DNA of 64,000 bases, taken from assembly GCF_038446665.1 (NCBI RefSeq), contig NZ_CP151802.1:744001-808000 (forward strand), given 5' to 3'. Position numbers and translations under genes: made by a program. Every line of letters starts with the position of its first letter. Positions within the stretch are counted from its first letter, which is position 1. The notes beneath the pieces are model-generated. The model saw only the letters and a list, made by a program, of their open reading frames with translations, was not told the origin of the DNA and ran no database searches. The DNA is from Lysobacter sp. FW306-1B-D06B. Its GTDB lineage: Bacteria; Pseudomonadota; Gammaproteobacteria; Xanthomonadales; Xanthomonadaceae. Shown piece by piece: positions 1-10,305 of the stretch.

Positions 1-2
1 GG

Positions 3-419
3 CGCGGCGATTACGACGATGCCGAGCGCATCGCCTCGAGCCTGCCGGCCGACATGCCGTGGCGCGCATCGGAGCTGGCGGCGGTGGCGGCACTGCGCGA
101 TCCGTCGCGCTGGCCGGCGGTGCTGCCGCTGATCGAGCAGGCCGAGCGCGGATCGCAATACGGCCAGGTGCCCTACGACTTCACGCGCCTGCTGTTGCCG
201 CGACGCGACTACGCACGCGATATCGCCGGGCTGGATGCGGTGCAGCGGTCGGGGTATGCGTCATACCAGTGGGTGTTCTGGCAACCCGAATCGCGCGAGC
301 TGCGTCGCGACCCGGCCTTCGCGCAGTACCTGCAGCGCAGCGGTTTGCTGGCGTACTGGCGCGAGCATGGGTTTCCGGCGCAGTGCCGGGCGGAGGGGGA
401 TGGGGCGCGGTGTGATTGA
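3..419 (+). CDS. C-terminal fragment of a regulator- or TPR-like protein (5' end outside window)
   Basis: The reading frame is open from the window edge to a TGA at 417-419, so only the last 138 codons or so are present. An internal ATG at 54 is not convincing as a start, because the open frame and its codon use continue upstream of it. The visible part is rich in Ala, Arg and aromatic residues and ends with a helical motif (FAQYLQRSGLLAYWREHGFP, then a Cys). This kind of tail is common at the C-terminus of xanthomonad proteins with an N-terminal winged helix and TPR-like repeats. That assignment is from memory of the tail only; the domain that would define the function lies outside the window. 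Confidence 0.5.
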   Translation, partial: RGDYDDAERIASSLPADMPWRASELAAVAALRDPSRWPAVLPLIEQAERGSQYGQVPYDFTRLLLPRRDYARDIAGLDAVQRSGYASYQWVFWQPESRELRRDPAFAQYLQRSGLLAYWREHGFPAQCRAEGDGARCD

Positions 420-451
420 GCGGTGAGCCGCTTGACCGTACGCCTACTCTC

Positions 452-761
452 ACCGTCCTCCCGGCGAAGGCCGGGACCCAGGCCCGTAACGTAGGAGCAC
501 TCCCTCTTCGGTGAACCACTCCACCGTCATTCCCGCGAAGGCGGGAATCCAGGGCCTCTTCACGCTTTGCCGGTAGCCTATGTTCGCAACCGTTGCGATC
601 GATCACCCATTCGGACAGCTTGCTGCGAAAGCATGGAAAGTCCCTGGATTCCCGCCTTCGCGGGAATGACGATGAGGAAGAATTCAGCGGCAATAGAGTG
701 CCCGAAGGAAGGATTACTCAGCGCCCCGAGCCTGGGTCCCGGCCTTCGCCGGGATGACGGT
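452..761. repeat. Nested inverted pair of REP-like repeats
   Basis: This 366-base gap between the first gene and panE holds no credible ORF but four repeat units. Units at 452-483 and 526-554 run forward; units at 642-670 and 730-761 are their inverted partners in mirror order (A1-A2 ... A2'-A1'). The units 526-554 and 642-670 are perfect 29-base inverted complements separated by 87 bases. Each unit is itself a small hairpin built on CCCGCGAAGGCGGG or CCGGCGAAGGCCGG. The family recurs at about 10.1, 45.0, 51.5 and 59.0 kb. The array may also act as a transcription end for the flanking convergent genes (inference). Confidence 0.85.
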
Positions 762-785
762 GCGGGTGAGGGCACATAGGCGGCA

Positions 786-1727
786 TCACGCCTTGTTGAG
801 CGATGCCTCATACGCCTGCAAATGCACCCACGCCGTCGCCAGCAGCGGCGCGTGCAATCCCGCCGCTTCCGCGCGCAGGTGCATGTCGCCGACGATCTGC
901 AACGCCTCCACGGGCTGCCCGGCTTCCAGATCGCGCAGCATCGACGCTTTCAACGGCGAGCCCGAAGCCGTCAGCGTGGAAAGCGCCGTCTGCTGCGCCT
1001 GCGCGTCGATCGGCTCGCCTTCTGCGGCAGCCACTGCGACGCATTCGGCATACAGCGCGCGCATGAACGCCTCACCGCCCTCGCTGCCATTGATGCGGCC
1101 CACCGGCGCGCGCATCAGGCAGGTGGCCGCGGCGAGCGTGGCGAGGAAGGTGAACTTGCTCCACTGCTCGCGGGCGATACGTAGCGAACGCACGTGATCG
1201 ACGTGCGCACCCGCGCACAGCGCTGCGAACGCCGCGGTGCGTGCGCTGGCGGCCTCGCCCGAGCGCTCGCCGAAGGTGATCGAGGCCGGCTGTCCGAGGT
1301 GTCGAACTTCGCCCGCGGCGCCCTTCATCGCGCTGATGAAACACAGACCGCCGACCACGCGATCGGAACCGAAGCGCGCATCCAGCGGTGCGTAATGGCG
1401 CAGGCCGTTGAGGATAGGCAGAACCCACGTGCCCTCGCCCATCGCAGGCGAGATGGCCTCCATCGAGCTGTCCAGGTCGTAGGCCTTGCAGCTCAGCAGG
1501 ACCATGTCGAACGGGCGCGCCGCCGCGAGCGAAGGCAATGCATCGGCCGTGGTGTGCGCGACGCGCAGGTCGGCGTCGCCAAGCGGACTGCGCAGTTGCA
1601 GGCCATGCGCATCCAGCTGCGCCGCACGCGCGGGGCGTACGAGGAAGGTGACATCCGCGCCGGACTGGGCCAGGCGCCCGCCGAAGTAACCGCCGGTGCC
1701 GCCGGCACCGAGCACGAGCACGCGCAT
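786..1727 (-). CDS. panE: 2-dehydropantoate 2-reductase (PanE/ApbA family)
   Basis: This cytosolic enzyme reduces ketopantoate to pantoate with NADPH in pantothenate and coenzyme A synthesis. The 313-residue length is normal for the family. The N-terminal Rossmann loop is visible at residues 7-17 (GAGGTGGYFGG), a conserved SCKAYD segment lies near residue 81, and the expected catalytic lysine is K191 in the EQWSKF segment that opens the helical C-terminal domain. It lies 77 bases downstream of a small lipoprotein gene on the same strand. Family members also include other short-chain ketoacid reductases, so substrate identity is likely rather than certain. Confidence 0.87.
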   Translation of the reverse strand: MRVLVLGAGGTGGYFGGRLAQSGADVTFLVRPARAAQLDAHGLQLRSPLGDADLRVAHTTADALPSLAAARPFDMVLLSCKAYDLDSSMEAISPAMGEGTWVLPILNGLRHYAPLDARFGSDRVVGGLCFISAMKGAAGEVRHLGQPASITFGERSGEAASARTAAFAALCAGAHVDHVRSLRIAREQWSKFTFLATLAAATCLMRAPVGRINGSEGGEAFMRALYAECVAVAAAEGEPIDAQAQQTALSTLTASGSPLKASMLRDLEAGQPVEALQIVGDMHLRAEAAGLHAPLLATAWVHLQAYEASLNKA

Positions 1728-1804
1728 GCAAACTCCGTCCGCAAAAAACCTGCGTGCACGTTACCGCAAAAAGTGGCGCCCGCTTGCGCGGACGCCACCG
1801 GGTT

Positions 1805-2341
1805 TCACGCGCCCTTGATCGCGCCGAGGAAGGAAGGATCCTTGATGATCTCTTCCACGTTGAGCTTGATCGTCTCGTTCAGCGCGCCGAACACGTTGGC
1901 GAACTTGTTGGTGTTGCGCTGCGTGTTCTTGACCTGCTCGTACACCACCTTGCCGGCGGCATCCTTGACGGTGTAACGCACGCGCAGCGTCCAGTCGACG
2001 CTGTAGCCCAGGTCGTCGATGAGGAACTCCTCGATGTTGCCGGACAGCACGTTGCCTTCGGTGCCGACCTTCACCCCGACGAAGCGCAACTCGGAAAACA
2101 CGGCGTCCCGCATGATGACCGAGACGTCCTTCTCGAAGTAGATGTTGCCCATCGCGGTGTTGCGCACCTGATTCGGCTTGACCTTGCCGGCCTGCGCCGG
2201 TCCATAGCCGAAGGCGGTGACCTGCGTGGTGCCTTGCGCGGTCAGGACCGAGCTGGGTGCGTAGTTGATTGGCACCGTCGCCGTACAGCCGACCAACAGG
2301 CTGCTCACGAACACAGCCGCCAGAATTCCCTTCAAGTTCAT
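1805..2341 (-). CDS. Small uncharacterised lipoprotein
   Basis: The frame is open further upstream, but the ATG at 2341 is preceded by a strong purine-rich ribosome site (GGGGGAGAGG) and begins a lipoprotein signal with lipobox LLVGC, mature Cys at residue 19. That gives 178 residues. The mature part is mostly predicted beta strand with repeated short hydrophobic segments and a stretch reading YSVDWTLRVRYTV. It resembles YajG-type envelope lipoproteins in layout, but I cannot assign it to a named family. It sits between the yadGH exporter and panE, all on the same strand; whether they share a transcript is unknown (136 bases upstream, 77 downstream). Confidence 0.75.
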   Translation of the reverse strand: MNLKGILAAVFVSSLLVGCTATVPINYAPSSVLTAQGTTQVTAFGYGPAQAGKVKPNQVRNTAMGNIYFEKDVSVIMRDAVFSELRFVGVKVGTEGNVLSGNIEEFLIDDLGYSVDWTLRVRYTVKDAAGKVVYEQVKNTQRNTNKFANVFGALNETIKLNVEEIIKDPSFLGAIKGA

Positions 2342-2477
2342 TCCTCTCCCCCTGTGATGGATCGCGGCAATTGGCGACCGGGCATGCATGCCCCCGCCCG
2401 GGCCGGGGCCCGCGCATTTCCCCCGCGCCTTTGTAGCCGAAGCGTCCCGGCGCGGGCAATGGAGAGGAAGCAGGGCC

Positions 2478-3280
2478 TCAGCTGCGCAGGCCGACCCCGC
2501 GCTTGAGCAGCCACAGGCCCAGCGCACTGAGCGCGGCCACGAAGCCGAGCATCAGGCTGTACGACACCCACAGCGGCACGTCCGACACGCCGAGCAGGCC
2601 GTAGCGGAACGCGTTGACCATGTAGAAGATCGGGTTGGCATGGGTCAGCGCCTCGGCCCACGGCGGCAGCAGCTTCACCGAATAGAACACGCCGCCCAGG
2701 TAGGTCAGCGGCGTGAGGATGAAGGTCGGCACGATGGCGATGTCGTCGAACTTCTTGGCGTACACCGCGTTGACGAAGCCGGCCAGCGAGAAGATCGTCG
2801 CGCCCAGCAGCACCGTGGTGAAGGTGACGAACGGGTGCGGCATGCTCACGCGCGTGAAGAACATCGAAATGATCAGCACGATGACGCCGACCATCAGGCC
2901 GCGCAGCACCGCGCCGGACACGTAGCCGGTGAGGATCACCCAGCTCGGCATCGGGCTGACCAGCAGCTCCTCGACGTGGCGGCCGAACTTGGCGCCGAAG
3001 AACGAGGAGGAAATGTTGCCGTAGCTGTTCTGGATCACGCTCATCATCACCAGGCCCGGGACGATGAAGTCCATGTACTTGATGCCGTCCATCGTGCCCA
3101 CGCGCGAGCCGATGAGGCCGCCGAAGATCAGGAAGTACAGCGTCATGGTGATCGCCGGCGGCACCAGCGTCTGGCCCCAGATACGCAGGATGCGGTTGAC
3201 CTCGCGGCGCACGATGGTGCCCAGTGCGACGAGGTTGCGCTGGGCGTTGGAAATTTCCGTGGTGGTCTGCGTCATGTCGT

Positions 3281-3284
<4 letters not shown>
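2478..3284 (-). CDS. yadH: ABC-2 type permease, YadH family
   Basis: This 268-residue inner-membrane subunit pairs with the ATPase gene just upstream. The sequence closely follows the Escherichia coli YadH pattern: a short cytosolic N-terminus, then the segment QTLVPPAITMTLYFLIFGG, the conserved SSFFGAKF loop, LTPLTYLGGVFYS, and the C-terminal end RGVGLRS. About six membrane segments are expected. The ATG at 3284 was chosen because it overlaps the TGA of the ATPase gene (ATGA), a usual sign of translational coupling; the longer open frame upstream lies inside the ATPase gene. The substrate of YadGH-type exporters is not established. Confidence 0.93.
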
Positions 3285-4312
<1,028 letters not shown>

Positions 4313-4414
4313 TCGAGAGGGCCTGCGCCGCGGCCTCGCGGCGATAGACGGTAGTATAGGCGCCCGCGCGTGGCCACTCCGGCCACAGACTGTTGCAGCT
4401 TCATTGGTACCGCC

Positions 4415-5182
4415 GTGGCCATCCAGCACTTCCCGCTCAAACTCGTCTCCCGCCGCATGCTGGCCCCCAGCGTGGGCCACTACACGTTCGTGCGTGACGA
4501 CGGGCAGCCGCTGGATTTCATCCCCGGCCAGTTCATCCAGGTGCATTTCCAGTACGCCGACGGCGCCGCGACCAAGCGCAGCTATTCGTTGGCGACCATC
4601 CACGAGCACGCGCTGGGCCCGGGCGAGGCGGTGGAGATCGCGGTGAGCTACGTGCCCGGCGGCGCGGCGACGGCGCTGTTCGAGGGACTGGAGGACGGCG
4701 GCCGCGTCGATGCAAGCGGTCCGTTCGGGCGCTTCTGCCTGATGCCGGGCGACACCAATGCGCGCTATCTGCTGATCGGCACCGGAACCGGCGTCACGCC
4801 GTATCGCGCGATGCTGCCGCAGCTGGAAGCGCTGATCCGCGAGCGCGGCGTGCGCGTGGTGCTGCTGTTCGGTGCACGCAACCCGGAAGAACTGCTGTAC
4901 GGCGAGGAGTTCCGCGCCTTCGCCAACAAGCACCCGGAGCACTTCCGCTTCGTGCCGTGCTTCTCGCGCGAGCTGCCGGCCAAAGGCTCGCCGCATGCGC
5001 ACGAGGACGCGCGCCGCGGCTACGTGCAGCAGTTCCTGGATGAGTTCGGCCCGAACGCGACCGACGACATCGCCTACCTGTGCGGCAACCCCAACATGGT
5101 CGATGCCTGCTTCGAAGCGTTGAAGGGCCACGGCCTGCCGGTGCCGCAGGTGCGTCGCGAGAAGTACGTCAGCAGCAAATGA
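4415..5182 (+). CDS. fpr: Ferredoxin--NADP reductase
   Basis: This FAD enzyme exchanges electrons between NADP(H) and ferredoxin or flavodoxin. The FAD-binding motif RSYSLA is at residues 55-60, followed by the NADP-binding loop GTGTGVTPYR at 122-131, LLFGARNPEELLY, and CGNPNMVD near the end. The length of about 255 residues fits the bacterial subclass I family. The GTG at 4415 is preferred; another in-frame GTG at 4370 would lie only about a dozen bases beyond a possible -10 element (TAGTAT, 4352-4357), leaving almost no leader. The gene is divergent from yadG and its stop overlaps the start of the next gene. Confidence 0.9.
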   Translation: MAIQHFPLKLVSRRMLAPSVGHYTFVRDDGQPLDFIPGQFIQVHFQYADGAATKRSYSLATIHEHALGPGEAVEIAVSYVPGGAATALFEGLEDGGRVDASGPFGRFCLMPGDTNARYLLIGTGTGVTPYRAMLPQLEALIRERGVRVVLLFGARNPEELLYGEEFRAFANKHPEHFRFVPCFSRELPAKGSPHAHEDARRGYVQQFLDEFGPNATDDIAYLCGNPNMVDACFEALKGHGLPVPQVRREKYVSSK

Positions 5183-6372
5183 GCCAGGCCCCGGCCGGCG
5201 CGATGGATCGCGAATCGGGGCCGGTGCCGTGGCCCGGGGCCGAACCCGTCGTGGTTCCTCGCCGGCACTGGCGATGGTGGAAGTTCGCTTTGTGGTTGTT
5301 GAGCGCCGGCCTGTCGCTGGCGCTCATCACCGGCGCGTCCTACCTCAAGGACGGCGAAGTCCTCGCGGTGCTGTTCCTTCTGGTGCCGTCGTACTGGTTG
5401 CACATCGTGCTGCACGAATCCGGTCACGCGCTGGCCGGCATGGCGTGCGGCATGCGCCCGATCGCCTTCAGCATCGGCGCGTTCCGTTTCGAGCGCGGAC
5501 TGTCCGGCTGGCGCTGGCGCCATGGCGGCGCGATCGCCGGCGTGGGTGGCTTCGCGATGCTGCTGCCGGCCGGTGGACGCGGCCATCGTCGTCGCGATGC
5601 CGCCTTGTACACGCTGGGTGGTCCGCTGACGACGCTGGCCGTGACGGTCGCGGCGATCGCGATGGTGTCGTCGATGGAGATCCCTTCGGCGTCGCGTGCG
5701 TTCTTCCTGGCCATCGCCGTGATCGGCGTTCCCGGTGTCGTCGTGAACCTGATGCCCCTGACGGTCCACGGCTGGCAGAACGACGGCCGCCTGCTGCTGG
5801 ACCTGATGCTCGGACGTCCGAATGCCCTGGTGGCGCAGCGCCTGCGCGCGGCCGCCGCGCTCTCGCTCGCCGGCGTGCGGCCCCGCGACTGGCCGGCCGA
5901 CATGGTGCCCTTCGATATCCCGGACACCGGCCCACTGCGCGCCAATGCGTTGCTGATGCACCTGGGATGGGCCGACGATGCAGGCGACCGCGCGTTGGCG
6001 GATCGCGCCGCGGCCGCGTTGGCGGATGGCTTCTGGACGACACCGGCCGCGCTGCGTCCGCACCTCGCGCTCGCACTTGCGGGACATGCCATTCGCTCCG
6101 GCGATGGCGGCGCGGCGCGCGCATGGCGGCCTTACTGCGACGGCGGCCTGCTGCATATGGGCGCCGGACGCGCGTGGCTCGATGCCGCGCTGGCCGTCGA
6201 TGCGGGAGAGTTCGAGGCGGCTTGCGTCGGCGTCGCATTCGCGCGGCTGGAGGTGGCGCGAATGCATGACATCGCCGGCGCGCGGATCCTGGCCGAGCAC
6301 CTCGACGCGCTGGACGTGCGCATCCAGCGCGCGCGAAGCAGCAGCGTGCAACCCGCGCTGCCCACCACGTAA
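5179..6372 (+). CDS. M50-type (site-2 protease-like) membrane protein
   Basis: The ATG at 5179 overlaps the stop of fpr (ATGA), so the two are probably translationally coupled. The 397-residue protein has a hydrophobic segment near 38-52, a second one carrying the zinc motif HESGH at 79-83, more membrane segments around 115-130 and 145-165, and a segment near residues 175-203 with NLMPL followed by NDG, matching the second metal site of M50 peptidases. The C-terminal half, from about 215, is soluble and rich in Ala, Arg and Leu, and could be helical-repeat-like. The expected active residues are present, so proteolysis is plausible, but no substrate can be inferred. Confidence 0.8.
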   Translation: MSQAPAGAMDRESGPVPWPGAEPVVVPRRHWRWWKFALWLLSAGLSLALITGASYLKDGEVLAVLFLLVPSYWLHIVLHESGHALAGMACGMRPIAFSIGAFRFERGLSGWRWRHGGAIAGVGGFAMLLPAGGRGHRRRDAALYTLGGPLTTLAVTVAAIAMVSSMEIPSASRAFFLAIAVIGVPGVVVNLMPLTVHGWQNDGRLLLDLMLGRPNALVAQRLRAAAALSLAGVRPRDWPADMVPFDIPDTGPLRANALLMHLGWADDAGDRALADRAAAALADGFWTTPAALRPHLALALAGHAIRSGDGGAARAWRPYCDGGLLHMGAGRAWLDAALAVDAGEFEAACVGVAFARLEVARMHDIAGARILAEHLDALDVRIQRARSSSVQPALPTT

Positions 6373-6458
6373 GCTCGGCACTGCGATGGCGGCAGGCGTT
6401 CCCGCCGCGCCGTCGCTCCGTCACGCTTGCTCGGCAGCCGTCCATCGCAGAGGAACGA

Positions 6459-7985
6459 ATGCACGTCCATCCCTCACGCATCGCAGCGCTCGTCGCGGCC
6501 TGTTTACTCGCCGGCTGCGGCGGGACGGCGCCGGGCGACTCCGCGAAGTCCACCGATGCCGCGATCCGGCATTTCGGCTCCATCGCATTCGAACCCTGCA
6601 CACTCTCCAGCCCGCTGGCGCCATCGAGCATCGACGCGCAATGCGCGCGCTTCGACGTGCTCGAGGATCCGCAGCAGCGCGACGGCCGCAAGATCGCGTT
6701 GAACATCGCGTGGCTGCCCGCGAACGACAAGGGCAGCACCGCGCCTGATCCGGTGTTCTTCCTCGCCGGCGGGCCGGGGCAGGCGGCGACGGAGTATGCC
6801 GCCGAGATCGACATGGCCCTGCGCGAAGTGCGCAAGCACCGCGACATCGTGTTGATCGACCAGCGCGGCACGGGCAGGCTCAGCCCGCTGGTGTGTCGCG
6901 ATGCGAACGGCCGCGAGCTTTCGCTGTCCACGCAGGACGAAGCCGACGCCGATGCCATCGCCGCCTACGCCGCGCGTTGCGCACAGGCGCTGCAGGACAA
7001 GGCCGATCCGCGCCTGTACACCACCACGCAGGCGGTGTCGGACCTGGATGCCGTGCGCGCGGCGCTGGGCGTGGAGCAGGTGAACCTCGTCGGCGTTTCC
7101 TACGGCACGCGCGTGGCGCAGCAGTTCGCCGCGCGCTTCCCGCGTCATACGCGTTCGCTGGTGCTCGACGGTGTCGCGCCGAACGATCTGGTGGTGGGCG
7201 GCGAGTTCGCGCGCACCTTCGAGCGTGCGTTGGAGTTGCAGTCGGCGCAGTGCCAGTCGCTGCCCAGTTGCCGCAAGCGCTACCCGCGCGATCTGCGCAC
7301 GCAGCTGCGCGGGCTGAAGACGCGCCTGGAAGCGGCGCCGGTGCAGGTGGAGTTCCGCGATCCGGCCACGGCGCAGAAGCGGCGCGATACGCTCACCGCC
7401 GATACCGTCGTCGGGCTCACGCATCTGTTCTCGTACATGCCGCAGATGATGTCGTTGATGCCGGTGGTGATCGACGAGGCCGACCGCGGCGAGTACGCGC
7501 CGCTGATGGCGCTGGCGCAGCTGGCCACGCGCAGCATGGACGGGCGCATGTCGCGTGCGATGCAGTGGTCGGTGATCTGCGCCGAAGATGCCGATCGTTT
7601 CCATCCGGACCCGAAGGATGCCGATACCGTGCTCGGCGCGGAAACGGGTCCGGCGTTCTTCGCTGCCTGCAAGGCGTGGCCGCACGGCACACGTCCGGCG
7701 GATTTCGACACGCCGCTTCGTTCCAACGTGCCGGCGCTGTTGCTGTCGGGCGAGATCGATCCGGTCACGCCGCCGGCCTATGGCGAGCGCGTGCTGAAGG
7801 GTCTGCCGAACGGCCGCCATTTCGTGCTGCGCGGCCAGGGCCACAACGTCGGCGCGGTGGGATGCCTGCCCAAGCTGGTGGGCCAGTTCATCGAATCGCT
7901 CGATGCGAAGTCGCTCGATGCGCGCTGCCTGGATTCGATCGGCTACGTGCCGCCGTTCACCGGATTCAACGGATGGGAGCCGTGA
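6459..7985 (+). CDS. Secreted alpha/beta hydrolase, tripeptidyl aminopeptidase (TAP)-like
   Basis: This 508-residue exported hydrolase begins with a lipoprotein signal (lipobox LLAGC, Cys 20). The oxyanion motif GGPGQ is at about 104-108 and the nucleophile elbow GVSYGT puts the catalytic Ser at 214. The acid is probably the Asp in SGEIDPVTPP near residue 433, and the base the His in GQGHNVG near 462, within a C-terminal TAP-like domain. Such enzymes release short peptides or amino acids from N-termini, or cleave esters; the substrate here is not known. The gene ends four bases before the natA-like ATPase, suggesting one transcript. Confidence 0.87.
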   Translation: MHVHPSRIAALVAACLLAGCGGTAPGDSAKSTDAAIRHFGSIAFEPCTLSSPLAPSSIDAQCARFDVLEDPQQRDGRKIALNIAWLPANDKGSTAPDPVFFLAGGPGQAATEYAAEIDMALREVRKHRDIVLIDQRGTGRLSPLVCRDANGRELSLSTQDEADADAIAAYAARCAQALQDKADPRLYTTTQAVSDLDAVRAALGVEQVNLVGVSYGTRVAQQFAARFPRHTRSLVLDGVAPNDLVVGGEFARTFERALELQSAQCQSLPSCRKRYPRDLRTQLRGLKTRLEAAPVQVEFRDPATAQKRRDTLTADTVVGLTHLFSYMPQMMSLMPVVIDEADRGEYAPLMALAQLATRSMDGRMSRAMQWSVICAEDADRFHPDPKDADTVLGAETGPAFFAACKAWPHGTRPADFDTPLRSNVPALLLSGEIDPVTPPAYGERVLKGLPNGRHFVLRGQGHNVGAVGCLPKLVGQFIESLDAKSLDARCLDSIGYVPPFTGFNGWEP

Positions 7986-7989
7986 CCGC

Positions 7990-8732
<743 letters not shown>

Positions 8733-8736
<4 letters not shown>

Positions 8737-9935
8737 GTGCGACGACGGCCCGCTCGGGAATGTTCGCCGCGATGTGGGCGGTGATGCGCAAGGAGCTGCG
8801 CGACATCTCGCGCGACCGGCGCACGCTGGCGCTGGCGCTGTTGCTCGGGCCACTGCTGTATCCGGCGCTGATGATCGGCATGAGTTCGCTCGCCGAATCG
8901 CGCGCACGCACGCAGCTCGACAGCGTGCTGGAGGTGCCCACCGTCGGCATCGAACGCGCGCCGAACCTGGTGGCGTTCCTTGCCACGCAGGGCATCCGCG
9001 CGGTGAAGGCGCCGGAGGACGTGGACGCGGCGATCGTGCGGCAGGAAGTGGACGTGGCGTTGCGCATCGATCCGGACTACGGCAACGACTGGCGCGCGGG
9101 CAAGCCGGCGCTGGTGGAGATCGTCTCCGATACGACGCGTCGCGACAGTGAGATTCCCGGCGCGCGCGTGCGCGCCGCATTGGCGGCGTACCGCGATCAG
9201 GTCGGTGCGCTGCGGTTGCTGGCGCGCGGCATCGATCCGTCGATCACGCGCGCCGTCAGCGTGGGCAGCCGCGACCTGGCCAGCGAGGACGCCAAGCGCG
9301 GGCTGCTGCTGTCGGCGATCATGCCGTACCTGCTGATCCTGCTGTCCTTCATCGGCGGCGCGCACTTGATCATGGACGCCACCGCCGGCGAGCGCGAACG
9401 TCAGTCCATCGAACCGTTGCTGGCCACGCCTGCTTCGCGTGGCGCCATCGTCAGCGGCAAGATCGCGGCGGCGTGCGCGATGGGACTGCTCTCGCTGGTG
9501 CTGACGTTGCTGGCATTCAAGATCAGTGCGCAGATGGGCACGGGCGTGGGCCGCATGTTCGATGTGAGCTTCACCGCGATCGGCCGCATGCTGCTGGTGC
9601 TGCTGCCGATGCTGTTCATCGGTACCACGCTGCTGACGTGGTTGTCGGCCGCGGCCAAGAGCATGAAGGAAGCGCAGAGCCACATGACCTGGCTGATGCT
9701 GCTGCCGATGATTCCGACGATCGCGCTGATGGTGAATCCGGTGAAGACGCAGCCGTGGCAGTTCATGGTGCCCTTCCTCGCGCAGAACCAGATGCTGCTG
9801 AAGGTGATCCGCGGCGAGGTCATCGACCTGCGCACCTGGGCGATTTACCTGGGCACGGGATTCGCCGTGGCGGCGCTGCTGTGGTTCGCGGCGGTGCGGC
9901 GTTATCACCAGGAGCGGTTGGCGATCTCCGGGTGA
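8733..9935 (+). CDS. natB: ABC transporter permease, NatB family
   Basis: This 400-residue inner-membrane subunit starts within the natA stop codon (ATGA overlap at 8733). It has one membrane segment near residues 31-50, a large extracytoplasmic domain to about residue 190, then a cluster of about five membrane segments in the second half, including the conserved stretch AGERERQSIEPLLATP that follows the second segment in this family. The cluster hydrolase-natA-natB reads as one operon, which suggests the exporter and the secreted peptidase may act on related material at the envelope (inference from position only). Confidence 0.85.
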
Positions 9936-10078
9936 GACCAAGCGCTTGCGCGGCGCTGCCGCGTGCCGGACGACCGGCCATGGATGGCCGGGCCGCGCTG
10001 TCCGGGGCCGGGTGCGTCGCGCCATGGACGGCGGCAGCCTCCTGATCGAAGTGGCTTCACCACGCGGCAGCAGATGGT

Positions 10079-10170
10079 TTCCAGCTTGCGCTGGAATGAC
10101 GATGGGAGGGCCCATGGCGAAATGCCCGGACGTTGCGGGCCTGGGTCCCGGCCTTCGCCGGGATGACGTT
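10079..10170. repeat. REP-like repeat pair
   Basis: The 370-base gap between natB and the TonB-like lipoprotein gene holds two units of the dispersed repeat family. One at 10079-10106 is the variant with core CCAGCTTGCGCTGG followed by AATGACGATGGG. One at 10139-10170 has core CCCGGCCTTCGCCGGG followed by ATGACG. Both point the same way. Together with the hairpin at 10211-10234 they fill the space between these convergent genes; I see no gene here. Confidence 0.8.
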
Positions 10171-10203
10171 GAAGGGGCTTCGCCGCTAACGCGGAATGCG
10201 CAC

Positions 10204-10234
10204 AAAGAAAAAGGCCCGGCTTGCGCCGGGCCTT
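10204..10234 (-). terminator. Rho-independent terminator of the TonB-like lipoprotein gene
   Basis: A perfect 10-base stem (AAGGCCCGGC, loop TTGC, GCCGGGCCTT) lies at 10211-10234. Read on the minus strand it is followed by a T-rich run (TTTTTCTTTG), as expected for an intrinsic terminator 70 bases after the stop of the minus-strand gene. The plus-strand side has no comparable T tract. Confidence 0.8.
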
Positions 10235-10305
10235 CCCTTGCAACGTGCTTCGCGGAGCGCCCGCGGTGAGCGTCAGTCCCCCAACCTTCGCTCGCCGCGC
10301 GGCGA

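Noticed and set aside
452..761. CRISPR-like repeats
   Set aside because: The units are hairpin-forming, in both orientations, and unevenly spaced, with no spacers of constant length or cas genes nearby.
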